Shown here in pieces: positions 44,690 through 53,882 of a stretch of DNA of 64,000 nucleotides (within the stretch, counting starts at the first letter, position 1; each line of letters begins with the position of its first letter). The notes under the pieces were generated by a model. It saw only the letters and a program-made list of their open reading frames with translations, was not told where the DNA came from and searched no databases. The position numbers and the translations under genes were made by a program. This stretch comes from Microvenator marinus (lineage in GTDB: Bacteria; Myxococcota_A; Bradymonadia; Bradymonadales; Bradymonadaceae). The stretch spans positions 5,728,001 to 5,792,000 of the forward strand of contig NZ_CP042467.1 in assembly GCF_007993755.1 (NCBI RefSeq). Reading direction: 5' to 3'.

Positions 44690-47437
44690 TTGCAATACAT
44701 CATCGTGACAATCCTGCTCGTCTTCATCACCGGTGAAGGCTGGGCACAAACGGCAGTCGAGCGTTGGGAAACGGGAACATTAGATTCGGCCTTGGTCTCA
44801 GGTGAATCCGCCCAAGACTTGGTGGCAAAGGCTCTGGGCCTTCTGGAATCAGGGGAGCTTGAGCAGCCGCTCAAACTCTTGAATCGTGCAGAGACGCTCG
44901 GACCCGACCAAGACACTCGCGATTGGATTGTGTGGGGGAAAGCTAGAATTGCTCGCGACCGCGGCGACGTTGAGACTGCGGAGCGGCTCTTGCGGGAAGT
45001 ACTTAGCGCGAGACCTCAGGCCCACGCGATACGGCTCGAATTGGGAAAAGTGCTCTTGAGCAAAGGGTCAAAGAGTGAAGCCGTACTCGTGCTCGATTCG
45101 TTTAGCTCGTTCTTCAACAATCGCCTGCTCAAGACTTCGGCCGAATTGCAGATCGTGTCGGAGGCGATGGCTCTACTTGGGTCATTCCAGGACGCGAACC
45201 ACGCCGCGCAACTAGCCTATGACGACGACCCAAAGAATGTGCGAAATCTAGTCTCGTGGGGAAATCTCTTGCTCTCGAAGTACAACTATCGGGACGCAGA
45301 CAAGAATTTTCGTGAGGCGTTGGATGTGCAATCCGAGCATCCGGGGGCGCTGGTTGGATTAGCGAAGGTTGAACTTGAGGATTCTAATTCCTTTAACGAG
45401 GCCCGAAATCTGCTCGACCGGGCGGCGATGACTTCCCCGCTTTATCCAGAGGTGTGGACGGTTAACGCGAGGATTTCCATTTTTGATTCTGACTGCAAAG
45501 AAGCCATGAATCATTTGGACAAGGTCTTTAAGCAACGGCCGAATCACCTTGAAGCGCGTGCCTTGGAGCTCGTGTGTTCATACCTCGGAGACAATGAGAA
45601 GGAGTTTGAGAGGCAACTCGAGTCGATCTTGGAGACAAATCCTCGTTATGTGGATGTTTTTTCAACGTTGAGCGAGTTCGCAGTTCGCGCCTATCGCTAT
45701 GATGATGCGGTGAGGTTTGATCGGCGTGCTCTTCAGATTGAGCCTGGGCATTCGGCTTCATTGATCGGGTTGGGCATTGGGCTTTCCCGCACAGGAAAAG
45801 AGGATGAGGCTCTGGATGTGTTTCGCGATGCGTTTGATGCGGACCCCTACAATGTCCGCGCCTTCAATATGGTGGAGCTCTACGAAAAGAAGATCCCTGA
45901 GTATGAATTCACCGAGTACCCGAGATTTAAGATTAGGGCCCACCAGGCACAACGAGAAGCGATCAATCATCTGGTCAGTCCGCTGGTGGCGGAAGCTCTT
46001 GATGAGTTTGACGCCAAATACAAGTTCAAGCCGGATCCGTATCTTGCGGTCGAGGTGTTTCCAGATGCGGAGGTCTTTTCGGTTCGCTCCGTTGGTGTCC
46101 CCAACATTAGTCCTCAAGGCGTGTGTTTCGGAAAAGTCACCGTGGTTCGCTCGCCGAGCGACGGTAACTTCAATTGGGCTCAGGTCGTCTGGCACGAGCT
46201 CGCGCACGTCTATCATATCCAGATTTCAAACTCGCGGGTCCCGAGGTGGTTCACCGAAGGCATGGCGGAGTACGAGACCAACGTCAAGGACCCCGCTTGG
46301 TCGAGGCATCACGACAAAGAGCTAGCGCGTGGGCTTGTCGCCGGTGAGCTCAAGGGAGTGATGGACCTCGACAAAGGCTTTACGCACGCAAGAACGCTCG
46401 AGGAAGTCTTGCGTGCCTACCACCAGGCCAGTCTTGTCATTCATTACCTGGCTCAAACTCATGGTTATCCAAAGCTTGTGGAGATGTTGCGGGCGTGGGG
46501 AGCAAAGAAATCCAATCGTAGCGTCTACAATGATGTGCTTGGGGTTAGTCCAGAGGACATCGATGCCGGATTCCGCACCTGGTTGTTGAAGCGATTCATG
46601 AACTTCCAGAACCAGCTTCTCGTGGACTTGGCGAAGGTGGGCGGAGCAGCGGAGATTCGAAGCGAGCTCTTGAAGGATTCCGATAATTTGCGGCTTCGAG
46701 CCGATTTGGCGGTGGCCCTATACCGAGACGGCAATACATCTGAGGCGCTGAAGGAGCTAGAAGCCGTTCTGGCGGCATCTAACCCTCCAAGTGAGGCCCG
46801 AATGGTGGCCGCACTCATCTACGCGTCTGAGGGGCGCCTGAAGGACGCTCATGAGCAAGGTAGCTTAATCTTGGGCGCCGCCCAAGATTCGTATGACCTG
46901 AGAATGCTGATGGGATCTGCGGCGCAAGGGCTCGAAAAGGTAGAAGAGGCCGAGATTCACTTTCATGCGGCGACCGAGCTTTTTGAGAACGGACAAGACG
47001 CCTGGGATGCGCTCGATAAGTTTGCGCTGATGCGGCGTGACGACCAACTTGCGGAAAGGGCACTTACCCGTCTCTTTGCGCTGGACCCTCATGATACGAC
47101 CATCGCACGGCGTTATGGGGAGCTGATGCTTGAGCGTGGTGATCTCGAGTCGGCGAAGCGGGCAGGGGAGCGCTGGATGGAGATTGCCCCGTTTGATGCC
47201 CGAGCGCATCAGTTCATCGCCGAAGTCGCCTTGAAATCCAAGGACGTCGCGGGGGCAGAGGAAATCTGGGAGACAGCGTTGATTGTGCGAAACGGCGAGG
47301 ACCGCGAAATCATTCTGGGAGCCATCAAGCTCGCCCAAGAGTACAAAATGGCGGACCTTGAGACTCGATGGACGAAGAGAGCGAAAGAGTTGGGTCTCTC
47401 AGATCGGCAGATTCAACGTGCGCTCGAACTTAGGTGA
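44690..47437 (+). CDS. Exported gluzincin metallopeptidase flanked by TPR repeats
   Basis: 915 residues from TTG 44690; the signal peptide ends near residue 19 (GEGWAQ). TPR units fill about 30-400; the peptidase domain lies at about 420-620 with HELAH at 502-506 and the third-ligand helix WFTEGMAEYE about 25 residues later, a complete gluzincin site. A second TPR set runs from about 640 to the end. This is a mirror of the peptidase gene at 41829: here TPRs flank the catalytic domain and there are no extra membrane helices. The last 25 bases overlap purK on the other strand. Confidence 0.78.
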   Translation: MQYIIVTILLVFITGEGWAQTAVERWETGTLDSALVSGESAQDLVAKALGLLESGELEQPLKLLNRAETLGPDQDTRDWIVWGKARIARDRGDVETAERLLREVLSARPQAHAIRLELGKVLLSKGSKSEAVLVLDSFSSFFNNRLLKTSAELQIVSEAMALLGSFQDANHAAQLAYDDDPKNVRNLVSWGNLLLSKYNYRDADKNFREALDVQSEHPGALVGLAKVELEDSNSFNEARNLLDRAAMTSPLYPEVWTVNARISIFDSDCKEAMNHLDKVFKQRPNHLEARALELVCSYLGDNEKEFERQLESILETNPRYVDVFSTLSEFAVRAYRYDDAVRFDRRALQIEPGHSASLIGLGIGLSRTGKEDEALDVFRDAFDADPYNVRAFNMVELYEKKIPEYEFTEYPRFKIRAHQAQREAINHLVSPLVAEALDEFDAKYKFKPDPYLAVEVFPDAEVFSVRSVGVPNISPQGVCFGKVTVVRSPSDGNFNWAQVVWHELAHVYHIQISNSRVPRWFTEGMAEYETNVKDPAWSRHHDKELARGLVAGELKGVMDLDKGFTHARTLEEVLRAYHQASLVIHYLAQTHGYPKLVEMLRAWGAKKSNRSVYNDVLGVSPEDIDAGFRTWLLKRFMNFQNQLLVDLAKVGGAAEIRSELLKDSDNLRLRADLAVALYRDGNTSEALKELEAVLAASNPPSEARMVAALIYASEGRLKDAHEQGSLILGAAQDSYDLRMLMGSAAQGLEKVEEAEIHFHAATELFENGQDAWDALDKFALMRRDDQLAERALTRLFALDPHDTTIARRYGELMLERGDLESAKRAGERWMEIAPFDARAHQFIAEVALKSKDVAGAEEIWETALIVRNGEDREIILGAIKLAQEYKMADLETRWTKRAKELGLSDRQIQRALELR

Positions 47438-48582
47438 GCGCGGAGTTCATCCATGTTCTTGCGAGCCGACTCGGCGTTTGGTTCATGAGTGATTACGTGT
47501 CCCATTTTTCGTTTCGGGCGGGTCGGATCTTTTCCGTATAGAAAGAACTCATGGATGTTGGGGAAGGCTCTGAGCGCGTCGGTGTTGAGGGTCTTTGAAG
47601 GCAACCAGAGATCGGAGAGCAGATTGCACATTGCCCAAGTACCCGATGCGTTTGCGAGAGTTGGTTCCACAAGAGGAATGCCCACGAGAATACGAGCCAG
47701 CGCATCGAATTGGCTGATGCTCGTGCCACAACGAGTGAGATGCCCAGAATTGTGCGGTCGTGGAGCGATCTCGTTGATCAGAAGATAGAAGCCATCCGCG
47801 CTACGATGAGGTCCGCGCGGTTTCACTTGAGTCACAAAGAACTCCACTGTGATGAGCCCGGGGCTGCCTAAAAGCCTTGCGGTTTCTTTTGCTGTCTCGG
47901 TGACCAAATCTGCAAGGTTTCGGGGAATCTCTGCAGGCAAGATGCTCAGGTCTAAGACGTGATGTTTGTGAAAATTCTCGATGACCGGAAACGCAACCTG
48001 ATCTCCATTGGAGTCCGTCGCCACAATACAAGAGACTTCGGTATAAAGTTCTATCAATTCTTCTAGAACAAAGCCGTGCTGGAGTTGCTCTGCTGAAGCC
48101 GATTCCAGTGACTTTACCAGCCGATCTTGTGAACCTTGGATTCCCTGACCAAGTCCGTCGTAGCCTCCCACGGTGGTCTTAGAAACGCACGGGAACTCAA
48201 AACGTGTGTTGGCAGCAGCGTCGATGGAGTCAACGAAGTCCCACTGAGCATGCGGGAGTTCGTGGTCTCGCAGGAACTCTTTCTCGAGTCGGCGGTGGCG
48301 ACATGTCTCGAGTGTGTCTAGGCGTGGAAAGACTGGGCATTCAATTGCTTCAAGGAGCAGGGGGTCTACGTGTTCGACCTCGAGCACAATCGCGTCTTTA
48401 CCCTTCGCAAACTCGGAAATATCGGACTGTGACTTGAGGTCGCCAGGTTGAAATTCGGCCAAGAACTTCGAGGCAGGCGACCCTTGGGGACCCAGTGCGT
48501 AAGCGGTTGATCCAAGTTTGTTAATGGACTCCCCGAGCATGACGCCAAGTTGTCCCCCTCCAATGATTCCGATGTGTTTCAC
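47413..48582 (-). CDS. purK: PurK, N5-carboxyaminoimidazole ribonucleotide synthase
   Basis: 389 residues, ATP-grasp fold. IGIIGGGQLGVML at the N-terminus, VSKTTVGGYDGLGQG, LEELIELYTEVSCIV and EIAPRPHNSGHLT are all standard. It makes N5-CAIR from AIR, ATP and bicarbonate in purine synthesis. The start overlaps the stop of purE by four bases. The terminal residues reach into the convergent metallopeptidase gene. Confidence 0.95.
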   Translation of the reverse strand: MKHIGIIGGGQLGVMLGESINKLGSTAYALGPQGSPASKFLAEFQPGDLKSQSDISEFAKGKDAIVLEVEHVDPLLLEAIECPVFPRLDTLETCRHRRLEKEFLRDHELPHAQWDFVDSIDAAANTRFEFPCVSKTTVGGYDGLGQGIQGSQDRLVKSLESASAEQLQHGFVLEELIELYTEVSCIVATDSNGDQVAFPVIENFHKHHVLDLSILPAEIPRNLADLVTETAKETARLLGSPGLITVEFFVTQVKPRGPHRSADGFYLLINEIAPRPHNSGHLTRCGTSISQFDALARILVGIPLVEPTLANASGTWAMCNLLSDLWLPSKTLNTDALRAFPNIHEFFLYGKDPTRPKRKMGHVITHEPNAESARKNMDELRAHLSSSAR

Positions 48583-49082
48583 GCGTCCTCGAAGCGCCGT
48601 CTAACATTCTCGCTACTCTTTATAGCGGAGTCGTGGCGGTCGCGTCGATAGTCTCTTATTTTTTCAAGGAGTTCGGGATGGTGTGCGGAGAGTATCTGGA
48701 TGGCAAAAAGCGCGGCATTTGTGGCACCGGCCTTTCCAATCGCGAAGGTCGCGGTGGGGACACCCGCAGGCATCTGAACGATTGAGAGCAAGCTGTCCAT
48801 GCCGCTCAACGCTTTGGATTCGATTGGGACGCCCAGAACCGGAAGGTGCGTGAGTGCCGAAACCATGCCCGGAAGGTGAGCTGCTCCGCCTGCCCCTGCG
48901 ATGATGATCGCAACACCATCCTGGTGAGCGTGGGTGGCGAATTCGTACATTCTATCGGGGGTGCGGTGGGCCGAAACGACCTCGATGCTGTAGTCCACGC
49001 CGAAGTCTCGGAGAATGTCTTCTGCGTGCTGCATGGTCGCATAGTCGGAATCACTCCCCATGATAATGGCGACCTTATTCAT
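48579..49082 (-). CDS. purE: PurE, N5-CAIR mutase
   Basis: 167 residues from ATG 49082. Class I PurE motifs are complete: IIMGSDSDYATM, SAHRTPDRM and GAGGAAHLPGM. It moves the carboxylate of N5-CAIR to give CAIR. The start codon shares ATGA with the stop of an upstream S1 protease gene, and the end shares ATGA with purK; purE has no room for a promoter of its own next to its start. Confidence 0.95.
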   Translation of the reverse strand: MNKVAIIMGSDSDYATMQHAEDILRDFGVDYSIEVVSAHRTPDRMYEFATHAHQDGVAIIIAGAGGAAHLPGMVSALTHLPVLGVPIESKALSGMDSLLSIVQMPAGVPTATFAIGKAGATNAALFAIQILSAHHPELLEKIRDYRRDRHDSAIKSSENVRRRFEDA

Positions 49083-50401
49083 TTGCGTCGTCGGATGAAG
49101 AGGCCGATGAGAAGTAGGAGAAGACCTTGTTCGGGGCCTGTGCCTGCCGCTGAACACCCTCCAGACGACTTCGATGCTGCGGATGCCACAACGTCCAAAT
49201 CAACTTGTTCCGTGGGCTCGGGTGCACAGGCGTCGCCAATGCCGTCTTCGTCGCCATCAGTCTGCGCTAGGTTCGGCTTGAGCGGGCAGTTGTCCTCGTC
49301 GTTCGGGATGGTGTCGTTGTCGGCATCGTCATCGCACTCGTCTCCAAGTCCATCCCGGTCACGATCAGCCTGGTCTTCGTTTGCGATGTTAGGGCAATTG
49401 TCGTCGCCGTTCTTGGCGCTGTCGCCGTCGAGGTCAGAGTCGCAGGCATTACCGATTCCATCGTCATCCGTGTCCAACTGGTCAGGGTTGTAAAGCCCCT
49501 GGCAGTTGTCGGTTGAGTCTGAGACGTCGTCGAAGTCCTGGTCGTCGGCCGGAGCTTCACTGACGCCTTGAGTTACCCAGAAATGGGGGGTGTATCCACC
49601 GTATTCGGCAGCCTGCGCGCCGATGTCGCGAATCCAATCGGCCCACTCGACGACACCTGAGTAAACCGAGCCTGCGCAACCTGATGGCCCTCGCGAAAGT
49701 GCTCCAAATACTCTGCCTTGTTCGTCGAGCGCCGTTCCACCCGAGTCGCCCTGGCAGGTTCCGTCGGATCCAAGGAACTCGGTGATCTGAACTGAGGTGT
49801 AGCCAGGGCATTGAGCGCCAGCACATTGGACCACGCGATTGTCGATTCGGCGTCGCACGCCCGAGCGTCTTCCCGTGCCGTCATGACCGTATCCGATAGC
49901 GGAGTAGACTTCGCCTTCGCGGGGAAGAATATCGATCTTAGGAATGATGGGTACCGCGACCGAGTCTGGGATGTTCTCGGAGAGGACGAGAAGTGCGATG
50001 TCATTGCCGCACATATCGTTGGACCCTTGAGGCACGTGTACCGAGTTCACATTGAAGAAGTCGCCGTATCTCATTCTCGAGTCCGCGGTGACGAGAATGT
50101 TTCCGGGGCGGATTTGCTCTCCGAAGCCGGTTTCGCCACAAATGACGTACTGGCTTGTGACTTCAGCAATGCAATGTTGGGCGGTTAGCACGAGGTTCGG
50201 AGCGATGAGGGTTCCGCTGCAAATGCCACCGGCATAGCCCTGGGCTGCGTAGAGTCCAACGGCGAACGTACTCGCGACGTCTTCGTATCCGCCCATGATC
50301 TCCTGGCGTTTGATTTCGTGTGTATCGGATTCTTCGACACATCCGCTGAGTGGAAAACAAACGAGGGCGCTTAGAGCAAGGGCTAGGCGGGTTGGGGACA
50401 T
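49079..50401 (-). CDS. Trypsin-like (S1) surface protease with TSP3 repeats and MYXO-CTERM-like tail
   Basis: 440 residues from ATG 50401; a GTG four codons upstream is possible and neither has a clear binding site. The signal ends in a perfect lipobox LSGC at 18-21. The protease domain has His76 (LTAQHC), Asp134 (DIALLVL) and Ser220 (GDSGG), with Cys pairs for disulfides. Residues of about 290-395 are three TSP3 calcium repeats. The end reads GGCSAAGTG, a hydrophobic run and RRRK, the MYXO-CTERM sorting pattern. Having both an N-terminal lipid anchor and a C-terminal sorting tail is odd. The stop overlaps purE by ATGA. Confidence 0.87.
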   Translation of the reverse strand: MSPTRLALALSALVCFPLSGCVEESDTHEIKRQEIMGGYEDVASTFAVGLYAAQGYAGGICSGTLIAPNLVLTAQHCIAEVTSQYVICGETGFGEQIRPGNILVTADSRMRYGDFFNVNSVHVPQGSNDMCGNDIALLVLSENIPDSVAVPIIPKIDILPREGEVYSAIGYGHDGTGRRSGVRRRIDNRVVQCAGAQCPGYTSVQITEFLGSDGTCQGDSGGTALDEQGRVFGALSRGPSGCAGSVYSGVVEWADWIRDIGAQAAEYGGYTPHFWVTQGVSEAPADDQDFDDVSDSTDNCQGLYNPDQLDTDDDGIGNACDSDLDGDSAKNGDDNCPNIANEDQADRDRDGLGDECDDDADNDTIPNDEDNCPLKPNLAQTDGDEDGIGDACAPEPTEQVDLDVVASAASKSSGGCSAAGTGPEQGLLLLLIGLFIRRRK

Positions 50402-50479
50402 GTAATGACTCACGCAGGGAGGACTTAATGGGACGGTAGGCTTAGCAAAATGTGTGGCAGAGCACCAGAGTTCCCTACA

Positions 50480-51364
50480 TCAACTTACGTGCAAATCGTT
50501 TCTGTGAAGAAACTCACCGATTCTGGCGGAAATGGCCTCGGTGTGCTCGAGGAGTCCTGCGTGAGTGGCGCTAGGGAGAAGAAAGAGCTCAGAGCCTTTG
50601 ATGCTCTTGTGCATGTGTACGCTCAGTCGATGAGGGGTAAAGACGTCGCGTCCCCCGGAAACGATCAGCGTTGGTACGTCGATGGATTCGAGCAGATCCT
50701 CAGCACTATGATCCTGTGCGTGGACGCCCATTGCGATCCATGACGGTCCATCGAGAACTTGGAAGTGGTCGTAAAATGGCTTCATTTTCGCCAAGTCTAC
50801 GTCCGGGCCGACCATCCCTGTCATCCGAGTTACCGTGTGAGTGGTTGGAAGCCTCATGTTCAGACGTACGGCCGGCATGATGGACCGCGAGATCTTCGGT
50901 CCGATGGCCTTGAAGGCGCGATACGCGCTCTTGCCGAATTGAGGGTGAAGCAAATTATCAAAAGGGCGTCCATAGGTTCCTAGTACGGGGATGAAGGCCA
51001 GAATTCGGTCAGGATGCTGCCGCCAGGTCTCCAGAATGATCTGGCACCCGAGGGAAAAGCCTGCCAGCACAGCCTTTTCGACCCCTGCGGCGTCTAGGAC
51101 ACGTATGAGGTCGTCCGCGCATGCGGGAATGGAGCATTCGTCGAGGTTTCGCGCGGGTGCCGAATAGCCGTGCCCCTTAAGATCCCAAATCAACGTGCGA
51201 TACTCGGGGTCAAGCTGAGCGCGGACACCTTCCCAATAATAGTGGGAAGTGGCGTAACCGTTGGTGAATATTATCGGTGTGCCTTGTCCTCGGTCTTCGT
51301 ACGCGATAGAGGTTCCGTCGCGTGCGACGGTATATCTCGGCCATGCTTGTGGCTTGGAATTCAT
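50480..51364 (-). CDS. Alpha/beta hydrolase
   Basis: 294 residues. The nucleophile elbow is GFSLGC, the oxyanion region NGYATSHYYWEG, the acid lies in VSGGRDVFTP, and the His in SATHAGLLEH. This is the common fold of esterases, haloperoxidase-like and C-C hydrolases; the substrate is unknown. It has no signal peptide and is likely cytoplasmic. AGGA lies ten bases upstream of ATG 51364. Only 40 bases separate it from the divergent DksA-like gene. Confidence 0.85.
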   Translation of the reverse strand: MNSKPQAWPRYTVARDGTSIAYEDRGQGTPIIFTNGYATSHYYWEGVRAQLDPEYRTLIWDLKGHGYSAPARNLDECSIPACADDLIRVLDAAGVEKAVLAGFSLGCQIILETWRQHPDRILAFIPVLGTYGRPFDNLLHPQFGKSAYRAFKAIGPKISRSIMPAVRLNMRLPTTHTVTRMTGMVGPDVDLAKMKPFYDHFQVLDGPSWIAMGVHAQDHSAEDLLESIDVPTLIVSGGRDVFTPHRLSVHMHKSIKGSELFLLPSATHAGLLEHTEAISARIGEFLHRNDLHVS

Positions 51365-51404
51365 CAGCTGGATCCTAAAGTTTAGCTACTGCGCGAGTCA
51401 TCTC

Positions 51405-51755
51405 ATGGTAATGCCAGAATCACTTCTACTAGAGTTTCGATCGAGCCTGCTTGAATTGAAAGAAGAACTCGAAGAATCTCTGGTAGGACTGCGAGAAATG
51501 TCCAAACCTATCGCGCCCGATGATGCTATAGGAAGACTATCCCGTGTGGATGCGATGCAGCAGCAAAAAATGGCTCAAAACCAACGTGCAAGCGCCGAAG
51601 CGCGACTTAGGCTGGTGCATGCGGCACTCGATGCGATGTCTCGGGACGAGTATGGGATTTGTCGAGTTTGCGAAGATGAGATTGATCACAGGCGGTTGCG
51701 GGCGCGGCCCGAATCGATGGTATGTGTGGGTTGTCAAAGTGCCCAAGGTGGTTGA
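51405..51755 (+). CDS. DksA/TraR-type C4 zinc-finger protein
   Basis: 116 residues from ATG 51405 (ATG 51411 also possible). An N-terminal helical hairpin (about 5-70, ELKEELEESLVGLREM) is followed by a four-Cys zinc finger: CRVC, 17 residues, CVGC, at the expected place near RDEYGICRVC. Proteins of this class insert into the secondary channel of RNA polymerase and, with ppGpp, retune promoters. This one is shorter than E. coli DksA. Two bases later the next gene's GTG begins, giving an operon with secreted proteins. Confidence 0.85.
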   Translation: MVMPESLLLEFRSSLLELKEELEESLVGLREMSKPIAPDDAIGRLSRVDAMQQQKMAQNQRASAEARLRLVHAALDAMSRDEYGICRVCEDEIDHRRLRARPESMVCVGCQSAQGG

Positions 51756-51756
51756 A

Positions 51757-52425
51757 GTGAAGACATTCATGTTGTTTTTCTTAGTTCTATCGGTCTCCCT
51801 CGGCATTGGATGCTCTCAGGGGCCAACATGGCCCGCCGATGCCAAGCTTGAGGCAGGCGAGCTCGAAGGGTCGAGCGCGAGCCTGAATTGGCCCGCTGCA
51901 ACGGGGGAAGTGGCGCAATACAAGATCAAACACGGAGAAGAGGTCCTCGGTGAGGTCAAGGACAGCACAACCTTTAAGGCCACTGAACTAAAAGGAAAGA
52001 CCGAGTACGTGTTTCAGGTCGTAGCAGAAAACAAGAAGGGGCAGGCCTCCAAACCTTTGGAGGCTCGTGTGCTCACAGGTGACCTCGATGCTCCGACCTG
52101 GAAAGAGACCGATGTGTTACAGACCACTGTAGAAAGTCGGGGAGCGCTAGGAGCGATGGTCCGATTTGAATGGCCAGCGGCGACGGATGATACCGCCGTG
52201 ACGAAATATCGTTTGATGCGCGGCGACGAAATGATTATTGAGTTGGAGGAGACCACGTACGAGTATCAGTCGACCCAAGTGGACGGCGATTATACGGTTT
52301 TGGCTTCTGATGAAGCCGGCAACTGGTCAGAAACTGGACCGAGTGCGAAGGTCTGGGCCAACCGTGGCCTTCAGAATATCTTGAGAAATGAGGGGCTGAT
52401 TAAGCCCAAATTGATGTTGGAATGA
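51757..52425 (+). CDS. Lipoprotein with fibronectin type III-like domains
   Basis: 222 residues from GTG 51757 (AAGGTGG upstream; ATG 51769 is an alternative). Lipobox GIGC lies near residue 19. Two FnIII-like beta-sandwich repeats can be read: SASLNWPAATGEVAQYKIKHG to ASKPLEARVL, and MVRFEWPAATDDTAVTKYRLMRG to WSETGPSAKVW. Such domains bind other surface proteins or polysaccharides. The in-frame stretch upstream of 51757 belongs to the shadow of the DksA-like gene. It overlaps the Cys-rich gene by ATGA. Confidence 0.78.
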   Translation: MKTFMLFFLVLSVSLGIGCSQGPTWPADAKLEAGELEGSSASLNWPAATGEVAQYKIKHGEEVLGEVKDSTTFKATELKGKTEYVFQVVAENKKGQASKPLEARVLTGDLDAPTWKETDVLQTTVESRGALGAMVRFEWPAATDDTAVTKYRLMRGDEMIIELEETTYEYQSTQVDGDYTVLASDEAGNWSETGPSAKVWANRGLQNILRNEGLIKPKLMLE

Positions 52426-53801
52426 TCATGAAACTACTCTTTTTGCTCTTTGCGCTCATGTTTTTAGGGTGCGGAAATGACGTGGCAAAGAAGCCGAACA
52501 CACCTGCAGGCACGTGTGGAAACGGCCGACTGGACACAAATGAAACGTGCGACCCGGGAATTTCGAGTGGTGAGGGTTCGTGTCAGGTGAGCTGTGGTGC
52601 CGGGTCTTGTGAAACTGCGGAGCTTGTAGGCTCGGCCAATGAGTGCAATCTGCGTTGTGTGAGAACACCGCAAGCCTGCGCGGATGGCGACGGATGTTGT
52701 CCCCAAGGGTGCGACGCGTCTTCGGATTCGGACTGCACCAACACCTGCGGAAATGGGACGGTTGAGACTCCTGAGATTTGTGACGGTGATTGCCCAACGT
52801 CTTGTCAGGGCACAGCATGTGCGCCAGGGGTGGTCGTGGGTTCTGCTTCAACGTGCGACGCGCGCTGCGAAACTGAACCGATTATACTTTGCGACGACGG
52901 TGACGGGTGCTGTGCGGCTGGTTGTGATGCGTCGAACGATTCGGATTGTGAAATGGTAGGACCGAGCTGTGGCAACGGTGTGGTCGAAGCTGGTGAACTC
53001 TGTGATGGCAACTGTCCGACCGCTTGTCAGCCGCGAAATGCCTGCGAAACAGCCTCACTTCAGGGCAGTGCGGCTCAATGCAACGCTGGCTGCGAGTACG
53101 ATCCAATCAGTGCGTGTGTGGGTGGTGATGGATGCTGCCCTGCAGGCTGCACGAACGCGACTGATAGCGACTGCTCGACGACGTGCGGCAACAACTTCAT
53201 CGAGCCAGGGGAAACTTGCGATGGCAACTGCCCAACGAGCTGCACGGCTCCGAACGCTTGTACCCGAGTGACACTCACGGGCGATGAAGAACAGTGTAAC
53301 GTGAGGTGCATCGAGGCGCAGATTACACAGTGCCAGAACAACGATGGGTGCTGTGCCGCCGGTTGTACCACTGCGAACGATAATGATTGCGCCTGTCAGC
53401 CCTCGACATGCCAGCAGTTGGGTGCAGAGTGTGGGCGACCCGGAAACGGATGCGGTCAGTCCTTGAATTGTGGGCAGTGTGCGAGCAACGAAACGTGCTC
53501 CAACTTCCAGTGTGTACCTGTGAGCAATGGAACCCTGGGGGCGCCGTGTACCGGAAATGAAAACTGTACGGGTGGTCTGACCTGCGTGACGACTGACACC
53601 GTGACCATGGTCACCTATCCGAATGGTTATTGCACGACCTTCTGTGCCGCTCTCATTGCTCCGTGTACCGAGGGTGTCTGCATTGGGACAACGGATGCAG
53701 GACTTCCCCTCGAGGTGGGCAATTGCCACAAACCGTGTACCTCTAGCGCTCAATGTCGCGGCGGGTACTCTTGCGTGTCCGGCGGTTGCTATCCAAACTA
53801 G
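52422..53801 (+). CDS. Cys-rich repeat lipoprotein
   Basis: 459 residues from ATG 52422 (MKLL at 52428 is also a good start). Lipobox LGCG lies near residue 17. Five repeats of about 70 residues carry the pattern CGNGxVExxExCDGxCPxxC and GDGCCPxGCDAxxDSDC, which is common in myxobacterial secreted proteins. Many Cys suggest a disulfide-rich exported domain; a role as an adhesin is possible but not shown. A last Cys-rich part lacks the repeat. It overlaps the FnIII lipoprotein by four bases. Confidence 0.82.
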   Translation: MIMKLLFLLFALMFLGCGNDVAKKPNTPAGTCGNGRLDTNETCDPGISSGEGSCQVSCGAGSCETAELVGSANECNLRCVRTPQACADGDGCCPQGCDASSDSDCTNTCGNGTVETPEICDGDCPTSCQGTACAPGVVVGSASTCDARCETEPIILCDDGDGCCAAGCDASNDSDCEMVGPSCGNGVVEAGELCDGNCPTACQPRNACETASLQGSAAQCNAGCEYDPISACVGGDGCCPAGCTNATDSDCSTTCGNNFIEPGETCDGNCPTSCTAPNACTRVTLTGDEEQCNVRCIEAQITQCQNNDGCCAAGCTTANDNDCACQPSTCQQLGAECGRPGNGCGQSLNCGQCASNETCSNFQCVPVSNGTLGAPCTGNENCTGGLTCVTTDTVTMVTYPNGYCTTFCAALIAPCTEGVCIGTTDAGLPLEVGNCHKPCTSSAQCRGGYSCVSGGCYPN

Positions 53802-53803
53802 TC

Positions 53804-53824
53804 GACGAGGGCTCTGTCCTCGTC
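53804..53824 (+). terminator. Hairpin after the Cys-rich gene, possible weak terminator
   Basis: GACGAGG at 53804-53810 pairs perfectly with CCTCGTC at 53818-53824 around a seven-base loop, two bases after the stop codon. No T-run follows, so it may protect the 3' end or pause transcription rather than terminate it. Confidence 0.35.
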
Positions 53825-53882
53825 AGATGGGTAGGGCAGACATCAGAAACCCACAAGCTTTCAAAGACCGTGGCCTAAGTAA

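Noticed and set aside
50163-50237. Short open frames over the S1 protease gene
   Set aside because: The protease frame has the complete catalytic triad; these are shadows.
51544-51756. N-terminal extension of the FnIII lipoprotein gene
   Set aside because: It lies over the DksA-like gene in another frame; the signal peptide and binding site place the start at 51757.
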